Shown: positions 1 through 13,556 of the stretch, piece after piece
Numbering within the stretch: the first letter of the stretch is position 1
Layout: every line of letters starts with the position of its first letter
Assembly (NCBI RefSeq): GCF_947179515.1
Contig: NC_067495.1
Location: 137,828,655 to 137,892,654, forward strand
Reading direction: 5' to 3'
DNA from: Apodemus sylvaticus
Taxonomy: Eukaryota; Chordata; Mammalia; Rodentia; Muridae
Length of the DNA: 64,000 bases
Program-made: the position numbers and the translations under genes
The notes under the pieces: generated by a model
Told to the model about the DNA's origin: nothing
What the model saw: only the letters and a program-made list of their open reading frames with translations
Database searches by the model: none

Positions 1-2140
1 TATTGCTGATTACCTTCTTTGTCGTTTCTTAAATTGTATTCTTAACAGTTTTGCCTTTGCTATTACCTAGCCCATAGTTTGATAACCTGGGTTTACATGA
101 AAGAACATTTTTTTTAACATCATCAGTGTTTGGAAATACCAATATTTCCAAATCAATTATTTACATGCCCTTTCACATTTAATTTTTGACTTAATATATT
201 GGTGTCCTAGGTTTGTGTCCTTACAATTCTGTGGCTATTGTAATATCTAGACATATGGCTTAACTTCTCTTGGCTGTGGCATTGACTTTCTTTTAGCCCC
301 ACATGTAATGTCCTTCTTGACTTACTGTTCCTCAAAGGGGTACTTGATTTAATGATACTCCCTGGCCTCTAGAGCCCCTTGGCACACTCATATTCCTTGC
401 TGGAGGGTTCTAGACAATATATGCTTCATGGATTTATTGTATGTCCTGGAGAAGATAATTTATGAGGTAAGAAATTTATAAACTTTGAAACGTTTTATAT
501 TTGTAATGAAATCTCTAGTCCCAAGGCCATAAGATCTTAAACAAAAGATTACAGCAATGGTAATGTCATTTTACAGTGCCAAAGAGAGCAAGAGCAAGGA
601 AAAGAGAAATAAAGCAGCTAAGTAAGAGGCCTATCTCAGTCAGGGATATGATGAATCACCAGCAGGAAACCAAGTGACCTGTCGAAGAGTTAGGGCACCA
701 GGGTTGGGTTTTACCATCAGTCCTCGTGGAAGTGCTACACAGGTCACCTAACTCTCTGCCCTTCTCTCACAGATGATTTGCATATCATTCCTCATTTTCT
801 TTACACCAGATATTTACTCCTTATTTGCTCCCTGTTCTTGCTATTTCTTTCTGTTTGCTTAGGGCTTGCTGTCTCTTTGTCTCTTATCTTATGACACTTT
901 CATGTTTCTGTTACTTGCTATTTTCTTGTTTTGTCTCTTAATCCTTGAAATCAATAAAGTGATTCTTTGAGAGAGAAACAGAAAATCATGATGCATATGT
1001 TAAAAAGTGGTATAAAACTTAAAAATCACTTAGTTCTGAATGAATATCTCATATTCCAGGTAAATGTTGACATCATTAGCCTCAAACAGACTTGGTTTTT
1101 ATGTGATATCATCTGAATGTTCTAATGGGTTGAATTCTTAACTGTCATGTAAATGTGTAATACAATCATTTTGAGGGTAGGGATATAGAACAGTAGGACA
1201 GAATCTTGTGATTGACCCCTTGGGTTATATTAGATATCTGATTTTTATTTTATTTTTTAATATAGCATTATGGGATTACCCCTGAGGTCTCTACTCAAGG
1301 TCTGAATATATAGACTTGACACATTACCTGCTGAAATACCTTTCTGCTGTGACTGAATATAGTGTCTGCTCACTGATGAATTTTGAATAAACTCTATGTG
1401 CTTCCAAAATATAGCATTGGCAGATTGCCTAGGATGTGATGAAAGGGGATAAAACAAGATTGGAGGAAGCCCCTAGGGAGAGTTCTCACACAAGGTGAAT
1501 GATGAACTGAATAAAGCTTTCAGGATGCTTCACTAAATGGTCCACTAAACTTGAGATTGGTCAGACCCAAACACCATTGATTATACCTTCTACTTCCCTG
1601 AGGATTAAGAGACTTCTGTCCCTAAAGCAACCAGCTCTTTAGCCACCACCACAAGAGCAATGCCTAGAGAGTTTAAAATTGCTTTTATGAAATCAGATTG
1701 TAAAATTAAAATAAACCATCTTATTGACTCAAATTCTCTCACAGCTGACTTGATTAACCCATAATTTTGGGGCATGCAAAATAGCCTATATATGGATAGT
1801 ATATAGTATGTGGAATGGTTTCTTATGGAATCTGAGAACAGGGCTAGCTCCACTTGGGAATTTATAGAACTGATTACAAAAATATTTTATGTATCATGAA
1901 TTCTTATTCTTGTGGTTAGAAAATTGCACATCATGCTAAAGCAAAATATCTCTTAATAAATAGTCTTTTGCATCCTTTATGCTTCTATGGAAACAGAATC
2001 TTTATTATGATCATAGCCAACTTCTCAGCTGGAGTTCAGATCTTGTCACCTTTTATCCCCTCAAAGATGTGAGTCTCACAAGGAATGTTCCCTTCTCTCT
2101 CCTATGCCAAGCACCCTTGCTTTTCTACTGCATCATTTTC
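1..2140. other. Unique AT-rich DNA, no gene recognised
   Basis: No open frame longer than about 80 codons and no protein motif is visible. The stretch from 590 to 970 has an A/G-rich start, a CT-rich middle and an AATAAA-like motif near 952, which could be an old LTR, but I cannot assign it. Confidence 0.5.
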
Positions 2141-2312
2141 AACAACAACAACAACAAAAAAAAACAAATTCAGAGTATATGCACAGAGTTACAGACACAC
2201 AACACACACAGACACACACACACACACACACACACACAGAGACACACACTCCAATTATTGATTATTCTGTCATAAAAACAAACAAACAAACAAACAAAAA
2301 AACCAAAAAAAA
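2141..2312. repeat. Compound simple repeat (CAA)n, (CA)n, (AAAC)n
   Basis: Three neighbouring microsatellites: CAA units at 2141-2157, a mostly pure CA tract at about 2200-2238, and AAAC units at 2275-2298 followed by an A-rich run. A-rich seeds of this kind are often retroposon tails, but no SINE body is recognisable here. Confidence 0.9.
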
Positions 2313-2514
2313 AAACATGCACTGTGTTGGTTTGTAGCCCAATTTCTCATCTTCTATTTCACAAAAAGAAATACTTTTAAGGAGAGACAACTTCCTTTCT
2401 CAGACTCATCAGTTTTCATTTAGGAGCATTACACCATCTTTCTTAAAATATTTAACATTTTTCCTGTCTTCTGAGTACCCTTGTTTAGTTTAAATTACCA
2501 ATATATGTTATGTG

Positions 2515-2670
2515 AGGAGGATGTTCATGGCACAACAAACAAATGGAGGGTGGAAGCCAACAGGCAGGAATTGGTTCTCTCCTGCCACTCACTGTATGGG
2601 TGCTGGGGCTTAAATACTGGTTGTCAGCCTTAATGGCAAGTGTCTTTATCTGCTTTCTGATCTATCTACC
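2515..2670 (-). mobile_element. B3-type tRNA-derived SINE fragment
   Basis: The + strand reads as the reverse complement of a B3/B2-type SINE: a phrase like 'aggaattggttctctcctgcca', then 'tgggtgctggggct', then 'ggcaagtgtctttatctgct'. This is the usual order of the antisense B3 body leading to the tRNA-like head. The copy is diverged. No target duplication was found. Confidence 0.6.
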
Positions 2671-3085
2671 TGGCTTATACTTCATGTCTATGTAAAATTT
2701 GATGAAAGAAAACTATAGATGTTGCAGCTACAATACAAAAGAGGTACATAGTAAGCCTTAGAAGTAAAGTTTCATGTATTCAACTGAAATTCACTCACAT
2801 AATCCCCAAAACATCTTTTCCTGAAGAGAAGCTTCTTGATTTTAAGTCATTCTTAAGTTGTCTATCACATAATTACTTTAAGGAATTATGTACTATAATT
2901 TAAACACAGTAAAAAATTGTCATATTTGTAAAATTTATTTCCTTGCGATTATGACAAGTGAGTAGTCAGGATAAATACTGTAATACAATTGCTACTTTTC
3001 AATTATTTTCTTAAGAAAAATACATCAGATAAGAAAAATAGAGTAAGGAATTCATATTTCCTTAATTTGGAGAAGTTTTCATTTT

Positions 3086-3269
3086 ACAAGCTTTTGGTCG
3101 GGCGGTGGTGGCACACACCTGTAATCCCAGCACTCTGGGAGGCAGAGGCAGGCGGATTTCTGAGTTCGAGGCCAGCCTGGTCTACAGAGTTCCAGGACAG
3201 CCAGGGCTATATAGAGAAATCCTGTCTCGAAAAACCAAATCCCCCCCCCCCCAAAAAAACAAGCTTTTG
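3086..3269 (+). mobile_element. B1 SINE with perfect 11-bp target duplication
   Basis: A near-complete B1 (7SL-derived, non-autonomous, mobilised by L1) occupies 3097-3258. It starts at GGTCGGGCGGTGG, has the B-box-like GAGTTCGAGGCC, and ends TCTCGAAAAACC with a C-run and A-run tail. The direct repeat ACAAGCTTTTG is at 3086-3096 and 3259-3269. One deletion is visible: the usual 'agagtgagttcc' is 'agagttcc'. The TTTCTGAGTTCGAGG spelling is the mouse rather than rat form, which helps identify the organism. Confidence 0.95.
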
Positions 3270-4169
3270 ACTAAAATATTCTTAGATTGGAATAGATGGG
3301 CATAAAACCTGATTTCATTACTTGAAAAAGTCTACTTGCCAAAAATAACCTTCTGTTGTTGCTATCAAAATTGATTAAATCACACTGTCCATTTGGGATG
3401 ACACTATTAGCCAAGGAAACATCCTGTCTGTGTGACTAAATTAGGAGTACCACAATCAATGCATTCAGTGACCTTTCTTAATTCTTTTACCCTGAGCAAT
3501 TGCTTGAATTGGATTTTATCAAGAACTTAAAATCCAAAGATGAATTTAAAGTATCTGTTAAGATTTAAATGATTTGAAATATCGTTTAAGAGATCAATAG
3601 TATCATTAGAGATTAGATTCTCTAGTTATGCTATTGCAATATACAATAAGTCAGATATCTTAAAATAAGATTTTATCAAGGAACACCAGGGGACTACATT
3701 TAGGATTGTGAATGAAAGTTGACTTGTATTGTATGGGTCATATACTCTTATTTTTGTTTAGAAAGAACTTGATTCTTTTAAAATACATTTATTTCTCCTA
3801 AATATACTATACTATCATCTTTCCATGGGAGGAAATTTTTCTAAGCATTTTTATACCTTTTTCCCTTTACAAATTAAATTCCCCTAATAAGATGGACCAT
3901 CTGTTACCCCTCCATGATTAGAATTATTATTAAAATGAAACCGCTTTTGAAAACATTTTTATTAAACTATAGTATAATTCCTAAGGATGGGACATGTATG
4001 TATCATAGGGACATTGTTCCATTTCCACTGGAGGAGAAAATTTCACTTTTCCTCATGTTATGACAAGATACAATGTGGTATTTTAATTTTGTACCTTTTG
4101 TTCAGGTGAGAGTCACTCACATTTTGTACATATAACCACATGAGCATTAAACCTTAAAGTTGTCATCTT
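3270..4169. other. Unique AT-rich DNA
   Basis: No coding potential, SINE or clear L1 match was seen. Confidence 0.5.
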
Positions 4170-4690
4170 TACAAAAATAAGCATACAATTATATTATATT
4201 CACCTATTCCCTTTCATTCCTCCAATACTGCCCACGTTGACCTCCTCTGCTTTCTCCTAAATTACTCCTTTTCTTTAATTTGTTACATACTTATATACAT
4301 ATATGCATAACTATATAAATACTGTAACCTGCTCAGTCTGTACGATGTTACTATGTTACTTATATGGATTAACCATTTGGTATTTGGGAACCAGTGGTTG
4401 GATGTGTTCTTTTTCTTAATTACTTCTAGTTCTTTTGGTGAGGTTGAGGCCTTGTGAAGTCCTTGCCCCTGCCACCATCCACATTATGATGTCTATTGTT
4501 GTTGTCCTGGCTCAGGTCATTTTTCGGCAGCCACATTGTTGAAGTATCATGGGAGAAACTGTTATTTCTAGGATACATTTTCTCACAGCAGATTTTTGAG
4601 TCTTGAGTTGTTGCAATCTTTCCTCCACCTTTTCTTCAGTGTTTTTTGAGCTTTAAATGCAGGAGTTGGACTTAAGACACTTTCTATGGG
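4170..4690 (-). mobile_element. Old L1 3' UTR fragment (Lx-like)
   Basis: The + strand follows the antisense order of an old murine L1 3' UTR: 'cctttcattcctccaatactgccc', 'aacctgctcagtctgta', the 'ttggtgaggttgaggccttg' block and 'ggctcaggtcatttttcggcagcc'. The same blocks in the same order recur at 36.8-37.1 kb and 47.3-47.7 kb. Divergence is high; limits are approximate. Confidence 0.55.
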
Positions 4691-6889
4691 AGGAAATCAT
4701 ACAAGGTACTAGTAACCTAGCTAACTCCCAGGGCTAGCGAAGTCATGGATATTGGAGAAGAAAATACATCCTTCCCATTATTAAACAATATTACTTCCTA
4801 GCTGAATTTTGAACACTTTCATGCAAGAAAAGTGATGCTCCCAAACCTCACCAAAGAAGCAGGAGATGGAGATCCAAACAAGAAGCAAAAACAAAAATAA
4901 AAACAAATAATCAAACAAAAATGCTCACAAATAGTCAGGAGAATGACTGATGTTGGGATGGCAAAACCCAATGGAAACATCTAGAGTAGACCTCAATGCA
5001 TAACTAGACAAAGGTGCACAGTGAGAAAAACTTGTAGAAATTTGTTTCTGGCCTCTGGGTTTGATCTGAAATCCTTCTAACAGATTTTTTCTAATGAATA
5101 TGAGCAGGATTACAGTATGAGGCTTGACAGGTCGTGTCATGCTCAGTATTTCTGTCAGTCTTCCTATTAAAACAAAGATAACAACAAATAACCAAAAAGA
5201 AACACAGACAACAGCAACAAGCAATCTAGAACAGAGGTTGGAATGCAGGAATAAACACTCTCAGGAAGTTGTCTACCTTCTCCTGCAAGCAACTGTTGTA
5301 AAAAGCAATTATTAAGTGAACTTAGGGTTGCCAAAAGAAAAACTGGAATGAAAAAAGTCAAATACAGGGGGAATTTTAAGAAAAATAAAAAATATATTAT
5401 GAAGTATCAAACTTAAAATATTATGGAAATAAGTAAATCTACATTGTTTTGAAAAATGTCAATTTTAATTACTTTTTTCCTAGCTTATTTATTCATTTGG
5501 GCAAGAGAATAGTTTGAAATAAAATGTATCTTTTTAAGTCATGGGGGAAAAAAAAAGGGCCTATGGGCACCAAAAGTAACAAGTGATTATAATTAAATAT
5601 TTAATATTGTTATTTTCTTTTTATTCCTTATTTATTGCTTTCATTCTCTTAATCCCCAGGACTACTGCTTATATCCAAACATTATATTAGAATACTTCCA
5701 ATAAGACTGTTTCTTTTCTCTTGAGTCCTTTTCTTATATTTATGATACATTCTTAAAGTGGCATTGTATTGTCAGAACCCAATCTGGAGCCAAGTTCTAT
5801 TTTGGTGACATTGGGTAATTTTCTCAACAATGAAAAGTGATGAGAAGAGCAGAAGTCCTATGCAGGGTAAATAAGGAAATAAATATTGGGCACCAATTTC
5901 AATAGTGGAAAGGATCATTTTCTTCCCTTGTGCTTTATCCAGGATGGTGAAATAGTAATTGAAAGCCTATAAAGTAAATCCTCCTATCAGCACCCAGCTT
6001 TCATTATCACTCCAACCTATCATTTTGTTGCATATGTTTAATAAAATGTGCACAAACCTATTTAGATAATTGTCATTCCCATTTCTATTTCCCATATCTA
6101 TCTTAGACCTAGTAAATATATTTTAATACTTTCACTTTGATGTTTTTGTATTATTATTAATACTTCAAATACATACATTTTATTTTTTAAATAGACTGAT
6201 TGTTAATACCAGACCTTGAAGAGATGCTGTGCCTACTGCTAGTTCAAGAAATTCCTACAAGAAAGAACATACCTATGGAATGTACTACTTTTATAACAAA
6301 AATAAAAGCAAACAAACGAACAAACAAAAACAAAAACCGTTCAATCCCAGAAGGCCGGCAGTCTGGCTGGAGACCTGGCCCTGCCATCAGTCGTTTTGAT
6401 GGTCTTGTTAGTTTGATGACTTTCTGATGAGACAACCTGCTGTCTAACCCCTGCTTACTGTCTCTACTTCAAGAACTGGAATTGAAATTATATTAAATGG
6501 AAGACTTGTGAGAAAACCAGTTTTCTTTTTAAATTACTCACATATTTAACAACTTTGTATTAATATCTCTTTCTTTCTCATATAATATTGGGCTTAACTA
6601 TGTGCAATAACTCAGCTTTTAAAGATAAGTCATGTATACAAATATATGTATCATGTATATATATATATGCATATATATTCAGTGCAATTTAGCTTGTTCA
6701 GCATACATGTCTAGAATTTTGGACAAATGCATAGAAAAGATTGCCATAATTATAATATGGGCCTGGTCTGTCACTTAAAATGCCTTGAGAAAACTTGTCA
6801 CTGAACAACTGATGAATCTATTTTATTTTTTGGCAGAATGTCTTGTAAATAGACTCGTGAGGATGTAACATTTTGGGTTTTTCTATTTC
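4691..6889. other. Unique AT-rich DNA with small microsatellites
   Basis: No gene recognised. Short AAAC-type units occur at about 6306-6337 and an AT-rich ATAT stretch at about 6640-6680. All open frames here are short and compositionally biased. Confidence 0.5.
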
Positions 6890-6892
6890 ATG

Positions 6893-6958
6893 CTGGAAAA
6901 GAAAAGAGAAAGGAAAAGAAAAGAAAAGACAAGACAAGAAAAGAAAAGAAAAAAGAAA
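6893..6958. repeat. (GAAAA)n purine tract
   Basis: About 65 nt of GAAAA/GACAA-type units, nearly pure purine on the + strand. It gives the lysine/phenylalanine-rich translations in this spot, which are not genes. Confidence 0.9.
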
Positions 6959-7079
6959 ATGTGTTATTCTGCTGTTGTGAGCATCAGTAGCTCCTGTTTG
7001 TATTACTGAGGAGGGCTGAGCACTGTGGATATAGACGAACGACCTGCAGTGGCCAGTAATCACTGTGTTGTTTTCACCC

Positions 7080-7265
7080 TGTTTTCCATGATGCTCCCAT
7101 AAACATTAATGTCTAGGAATCTTGTAGACTTAAGTTTTAATTTATCTTGGGTAGATACCACCAGATAGAATTGCTGGCTCATCTTATGACTGTTTAGCAT
7201 ATTGAAGAATTGCCAAACTGTTTTAAAGTGGCTGTATATTTTGCATTTTCATTAGAAATACATGA
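7080..7265 (-). mobile_element. Old L1 ORF2 3' end fragment
   Basis: The + strand is a decayed antisense copy of the L1 ORF2 C-terminal region: 'cataaacattaatgtctagg', 'cttgggtagatacca', 'agaattgctggctcat', 'gaattgccaaactgttttaaagtggctgta'. This order is typical of ancient mammalian L1s. Too diverged to translate. Confidence 0.65.
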
Positions 7266-7284
7266 GAGTCACAGTTAATCCATG

Positions 7285-7630
7285 TGGCAGTTTGCTTTTC
7301 TGTTTTTGTGATAAAGCACTATGACCACAATGATCTTGGTGTGAAAGGATTTATTTGGCCTGTTCCCATGTCATATTGCACCACGAGGGAAGTTAGTGGG
7401 GGCAGCGACCATGATTGTACAGTGTTCAGTGGTTCATTCTCTGGCTCATGTAAAGCAAGCTTTCTTATATTACTCAGTTGCACTTGCCTAAGGATGGTGG
7501 CACTGTCGTTCCTACATCAACCATCATTCATGACAGTCCCATATACAAGACTATAGGTCAACTTGATCTGAGGAATTCCTTAACTAAGTTTTCTGAGTTG
7601 ATGCTGGGATGTGTCCTTTTGACATTTGAA
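7285..7630. mobile_element. Diverged rodent interspersed repeat (same family as 39,052-39,440)
   Basis: Phrases in order: 'gtttgcttttctgtttttgtgataaagcactatgacc', 'aaaggatttatttgg', 'gtcaacttgatctg'. This resembles the fresher copy at 39,052-39,440 ('catgaccaagaagcaa', 'aaagggtttattcagc', 'tcaagttgacac'). I recognise it as a common rodent repeat but cannot name the family with certainty. A second scrap ('caccacaatcaacttggagaggaaaggatt') lies at 8297-8330. Confidence 0.5.
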
Positions 7631-9105
7631 GCTAATTAGAATGCTTGACTTTCATGATAAATTTTGAATTGTTTAATATAAATGTGTGCATATATGTACA
7701 GATATATGAAATTATGAGTGCATATTTTTTTAAACTGTTGGCATTTTTACTCAGTGCCTTTGCATTATTTGCTGGTTTTCCCATAATTGGTAGTTTCCCT
7801 TTTTCACTGTTGATAGGACAGGTGGAAAGTGTAAGAGTCAGAGGGTGAGAAGAGGAGGAATGTTGTTTAGAGTCTTATCAATTGACATATTCTTCAGTGA
7901 CTACACTGCTAGTCAATGCATCTTGTCAATATTTTATTTCTATTCCATCGTTTTTGTCATTTTTGACTGTTTACTTCTGGTTATGTCTCATAGTATCCAA
8001 GTGCTTTTTATGTCAAGTAAGGCTTGATTAGGTAGTGCCGAATTTTCTACTTTAAACTAGCTACTACTCAGTGGGTGACTTTAAAAAAATCTGTCAAGTT
8101 TTGTGAGATATGTAACTTGTAGGTCAATTTGTTCCGGGGTGATCTAAAGTAATCTTTAACCTGAGGTTAGTTTCACCTATATTATTATGGGACATTGCAA
8201 AAGTTGTTACTGTGTGCTTAAAATTTCATCATGATACCAATACTTGATCTGCTTCCATCCCAGTTGAAATTTGTTAACAGCATCCTTGAAGTAATGCACC
8301 ACAATCAACTTGGAGAGGAAAGGATTAATTTACACCTTACACGTGCACATTTTTCTGTACAACAACAGTCGAAGCAAGACTTCTGTGAAGATTTCTGAAA
8401 CTCCTTGTCTTCATTGATGTCCTGCTAAATTTATTTGCCTCACTTTCTCAAAGAAAATACACATTTATTTTCAACTGGGAAATAGTACTGTGCTTGGACT
8501 GTCATCTTCTGTGCTGTGTAAAAGCCTGAAAAAGTGAACTTAAGCCAAGCTTCTTCTGGAATGCCATGTCCCTGAGCAGTTCTTTGATAATTCATATGTT
8601 TTTGCATTTTTCTAGTTATTTATGCCTGAGTGGCAAGGCTTGTTTTCTGCTGCTTCACCATGCTGAAAGTTGAAGTCTAATAGTAACAGTATGAACAATT
8701 TTCTTATTTCTTATATACTTTTCTTTTGGTTGAGCAAGTCAATATTTTCATGTAAGAAAATACAGGTAGGACGAGATAAATTATAATTGCCATTGGCCTC
8801 ATCATGCAGCTATAACTACAGTCTAATTTAGTCCTTGTTTAATTCATCTCTGAATCAGAACAAATGGAAGTTAGATTATTTGTAGAACTGTGATGCTTAG
8901 TGTTACTGATAGTCACAATCAGCTACTCAGATGTCTATGTGAAATAAACACTTTCTATAAAAATGAAGGAATATTTCTAAGGCAAGTGCTTTTCCATGGA
9001 CATTTTGATGGTAATATAGGAGAGACAGACTGTGACAGATCAATGCTGTCATAGGCAACCTGTCTTAATCTTTCAGTGTCTTTTAAATGCTTCTATATTC
9101 CTTGT

Positions 9106-9108
<3 letters not shown>
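7631..9108. other. Unique AT-rich DNA
   Basis: Apart from the short repeat scrap near 8300, nothing recognisable. The leucine/phenylalanine-rich short frames at about 7645-8027 have no homologue I know and no supporting splice or promoter context. Confidence 0.45.

Positions 9109-9109
<1 letters not shown>

Positions 9110-9145
<36 letters not shown>
9110..9145. repeat. (CA)n microsatellite
   Basis: About 18 uninterrupted CA units. Confidence 0.97.
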
Positions 9146-9146
<1 letters not shown>

Positions 9147-9675
9147 AAATCAATGTCTTTGGCCTCTTGAAAGAGAAAAGCTGTCAAATCTATTTGATTT
9201 GTAAGTGGTTTGTTCCTGAATTTGGGTGTGGGTGACACTAAAGAGACCAAGTCTGTTTGCCGTCCTCCTCCTTGTTACATGATGACACATCCAAAAGCAA
9301 CATAGTCCCTTACCTACATTTGTAGGCAAATTAAATTCCATTGAATTTACTTGTAAGAATTAGAGAGCAAGAGCATATTTGGCATACTATATTTCAGGGA
9401 GAGATAAGGAGCTGAATGAAGGTGGTAATAATATTTATTTTTAAAACAGATATGATGACATAAGACAAATCTATAGCTCAGGGTTGCTTTGGAAGAGTTT
9501 TTAATCTTGTCAGTGGATAATGTGATATTTGATTCATATAGGTGTGTATATTCCTAAGCACACATATATTGGACCCATTAGGAAAATTTCTGGAATTATG
9601 AAGAGATATTAAAGAAGTGTACGGTTTTCTTATAATAGTTGAGGTACTATAATTATATTTTTTCTCGAAATTAGA

Positions 9676-9857
<182 letters not shown>

Positions 9858-9859
9858 GG

Positions 9860-11590
9860 TTTTAAGACCATCATGAGTAGTTCATTAAATTTTGATGTTC
9901 TTTCCCTCCCTGGTTGTACCAGTATTGAAAAACATAAGACAGCAGAGTGGAGGTTACCATGCAACATTCCATTATACTCTCAGGGCACTGTGTTCCTTAT
10001 CTAATGTTAAGTCTACTCTTAAAGATAGACAGGAATGCCAGCGCTTGCTTCCTCTAAGTAAAAATGATATAAGGCATTTAGCGCTGGATGTCTAGGGCTC
10101 TCAATTTATTTGTACTAATTTTATGGTAATTCTATGAGTACAATGTTTTAAGGGACTTAAGAACTAGTCTCAACAGTTTTCAACTTATCTTCCTATTCTT
10201 TCTATGTTTAAAAAGAAAGAGGGAGAAAAAATCATGAGGAAGAATAGAAAGAGATATCACATGGGATTATTAATAGCACTCAATGGGCCCTAGATCTTTG
10301 AAAATTGAAAGCGTAATTATTAAAACAAATGCATCTGTTCTCACACTGCAATCCATTCACTCCATATTTCCTGGATGTGTACTACATATATCGTGTTAGA
10401 AGATACTTGCCCTCATGTTTGCTAAACAGACTCTGAGCTGGCTTTAGATGACCTCAGAAATCCTTTGGTAATTACACAGGCTCCTTCAATATCTGTGCTT
10501 TCTCCTTCTTATGTTTACTTATGATTTTCGTATTTGAATATTCAGCAGTAGCTGTAGAACTGCTATCTCGGGGTGTTAGGCTGAGGAAGACTGTCTGGGA
10601 TGGTTTTCTACAACGAAATGGGCATATAGTAAGCTTGGTGAGTAGATTTGCATTGTTGATTTATTTAGGGTGGTTTGGGTGATGGAGGAAAACAGAAAGG
10701 TAAAGTTCACCTGTCTTCTAGCTCCTGTTGGGCCATTACTTTTTAAGCTCCTGAGTCACTTTGATTCTGAAATCATGAAACCAGGTTCATGTTTTCACTG
10801 TTAAATAGAATGTGATACAATGGTGGCATTTTCCTATGTGTGTTTTAATCTTTTGTGAAATAGAATTTTTGCAACCCAGGCTGGTCTCAGTCCTGCTATG
10901 TAGCCAAGACTGGTCTTTTACTCTTATTTGTTGCTAATTAAAATTTCATTAGAAATTTTATACATGTGTGCATGTATTTGCATCATTTCCACTCACCCTA
11001 GCACCTCCTGCATCTTCCTCCTTAAGATTTATGATCATTTACATAATTATTGTTGCTACATTCTTTTTAATAAAGAGAAATTATTATTCAATGTAGTAGT
11101 AAAATTGATACTTGTTATGTTCATATGTTTACTAAGATTATTAATCCTTTCAGGAAGAATTTCTTATAACTAATTTCCTTAGTAGCAAGTTTTGAAAGTT
11201 TGAAAGAAAATTTCTAAAAGTAGGTTTATAATTATTTTGTGTAAAGCAAAGTAAATTCATGAAGGTGTCTCCTGTTTGTTTATAGGTATATGGCCACATT
11301 GCCTTCTTGGAGCGAATAAACTTGTAAACATCTACAATTCATTTTATTTGCTTTTAAATCATTTTTATTTCAGGAAATTTTCATAGATGAGTGCTATATT
11401 TACGTCATTTTCATTCTCTACTTTCAGCCCTCTGAATCTACCTGTAACTATCCTCTGCCTCTTCTTCTAGTTAATGTTGCTCATTTGTAGATATGTTTAT
11501 GACTGAACACTTACTAGGGTACTAGTAACATACTAGGGTGCTCATCCCTGGAGAAGAATGATTTTACCACTTTTGGAAGGGGGCATTAAT
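9860..11590. other. Unique AT-rich DNA with a B1-like scrap
   Basis: No gene recognised. At about 10,862-10,915 'ttgcaacccaggctggtctcagtcctgctatgtagcc' resembles an old antisense B1/PB1 monomer. Confidence 0.45.
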
Positions 11591-11859
11591 TGCTTTCTTT
11601 CTTTTTTTTTCTTTTTTTAATATATTGATATATTTATTTACATTTCAAATGATTTCCCCTTTTCTGGACCCCCACTCCCCGAAGGTCCCATCAGTCCCCT
11701 TCCCTCCCCCTGTTTTCCCACCCAACCCTTGCCACTTCTCTGTTCTGATTTTGTTCTATACTGCTTCACTGAGTCTTTTCAGAACAAGGGGCACTCCTCC
11801 TTTCTTCTTGTACCTCCTTTGATGTGTGGATTATGTTTTGGGTATTCCAGTTTTCTAGG

Positions 11860-13556
11860 TTAATATCCACTTATTAGTGAGTGCATACCATGATTCATCT
11901 TTTGAGTCTGGGTTACCTCACTTAGTATGATATTCTCCAGCTCCACCCATTTGCCTAAGAATTTCATGAATTCATTGTTTCTAATGGCTGAATAGTACTC
12001 CATTGTGTAGATATACCACATTTTTTGCATCCACTCTTCTGTTGAGGGATACCTGGGTTCTTTCCAGCATCTGGCAATTATAAATAGGGCTGCTATGAAC
12101 ATAGTGGAACATGTATCCTTATTACATGCTGGGGAATCTTTTGGGTATATGCCCGGGAGTGCTATAGCAGGATCTTCTGGAAGTGAGGTGCCCAGTTTTC
12201 GGAGGAACCTCCAGACTGATTTCCAGAGTGGTTGTACCAATTTGCAACCCCACCAGCAGTGGAGGAGTGTTCCTCTTTCTCCACATCCTAGCCAACACCT
12301 GCTGTCTCCTGAATTTTTAATCTTAGCCATTCTGACTGGTGTAAGGTGAAATCTCAGGGTTGTTTTGATTTGCATTTCCCTAATAACTAATGAAGTTGAG
12401 CATTTTTTAAGGTGTTTCTCTGCCATCCGAAGTTCTTCAGGTGAGAATTCTTTGTTTAACTCTGTACCCCATTTTTTAATAGGGTTGTTTGGTTTTCTGG
12501 AGTCTAACTTCTTGAGTTCTTTATATATATTGGATATTAGCCCTCTATCTGATGTAGGGTTGGTGAAGATCTTTTCCCAATTTGTTGGTTGCCGATTTGT
12601 CCTTTTGATGGTGTCCTTTGCCGTACAGAAACGTTGTAATTTTATGAGGTCCCATTTGTTAATTCTTGATCTTAGAGCATATGCTATTGGTGTTCTGTTC
12701 AGAAACTTTCTCCCTATACCGATGTCCTCAAGGGTCTTCCCCAGTTTCTTTTCTATTAGCTTCAGAGTGTCTGGCTTTATGTGGAGGTCCTTGATCCATT
12801 TGGATTTGAGCTTAGTACAAGGAGACAAGGCTGGATCAATTCGCATTCTTCTGCATGCTGATCTCCAGTTGAACCAGCACCATTTGTTGAAAAGGCTATC
12901 TTTTTTCCATTGGATGTTTTCAGCCCCTTTGTCGAGGTTCAAGTGGCCATAGGTGTGTGGGTTCATTTCTGGATCTTCAATCCTGTTCCATTGATCTGCC
13001 TGCCTGTCACTGTACCAATACCATGCAGTTTTTAACACTATTGCTCTGTAGTATTGCTTGAGGTCAGGGATACTGATTCCCCCAGACTTTCTTTTGTTGC
13101 TGAGAATAGTTTTAGCTATCCTGGGTTTTTTGTTATACCAGATGAATTTGAGAATTGCTCTTTCTAACTCTGTGAAGAATTGAGTTGGGATTTTGATGGG
13201 TATTGCATTGAATATGTATATTGCTTTTGGCAAAATGGCCATTTTAACTATATTGATCCCGCCGATCCATGAGCATGGGAGGTTTTCCCATTTTTTGAGG
13301 TCTTCTTCCATTTCCTTCTTCAGAGTCTTGAAGTTCTTGTCATACAGATCTTTCACATGTTTGGTAAGAGTCACCCCAAGGTACTTTATATTGTTTGTGG
13401 CTATTGTGAAGGGGGTCATTTCCCTAATTTCTTTCTCAGCCTGCTTATCATTTGAGTATAGGAAGGCCACTGATTTGCTTGAGTTGATTTTATAACCTGC
13501 CACTTTGCTGATGTTGTTTATCAGCTGTAGGAGCTCTCTAGTGGAGTTTTTTGGGT
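11860..13556 (-). pseudogene. L1 ORF2 C-terminal half (truncated, open frame of about 565 codons)
   Basis: Translation begins at DPKNSTRELLQLINN, just after the reverse transcriptase catalytic block. It continues through YLGVTLTKHVKDLY, the thumb and the C-terminal region to the end MHSLISGY. The cysteine-rich motif CWLGCGERGTLLHCWWGC is intact, and MWYIYTMEYYSAI follows. ORF2p normally has about 1,280 residues with N-terminal endonuclease and central reverse transcriptase. Both are absent in this frame, so it cannot support retrotransposition even though no stop interrupts it. The long open frame indicates fairly recent insertion. Confidence 0.92.

Noticed and set aside
590..970. Possible LTR with AATAAA
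   Set aside because: No TG...CA ends, target duplication or family match could be seen; left as unassigned.
2104..2337. Gln/Thr/His-rich frame
   Set aside because: Translation of CAA and CA microsatellites.
12365..12952. 195-codon plus-strand frame and similar frames at 62,622-63,134 and 32,881-33,294
   Set aside because: These are antisense shadows of L1 ORF2; the same shadow protein recurs wherever the L1 recurs.
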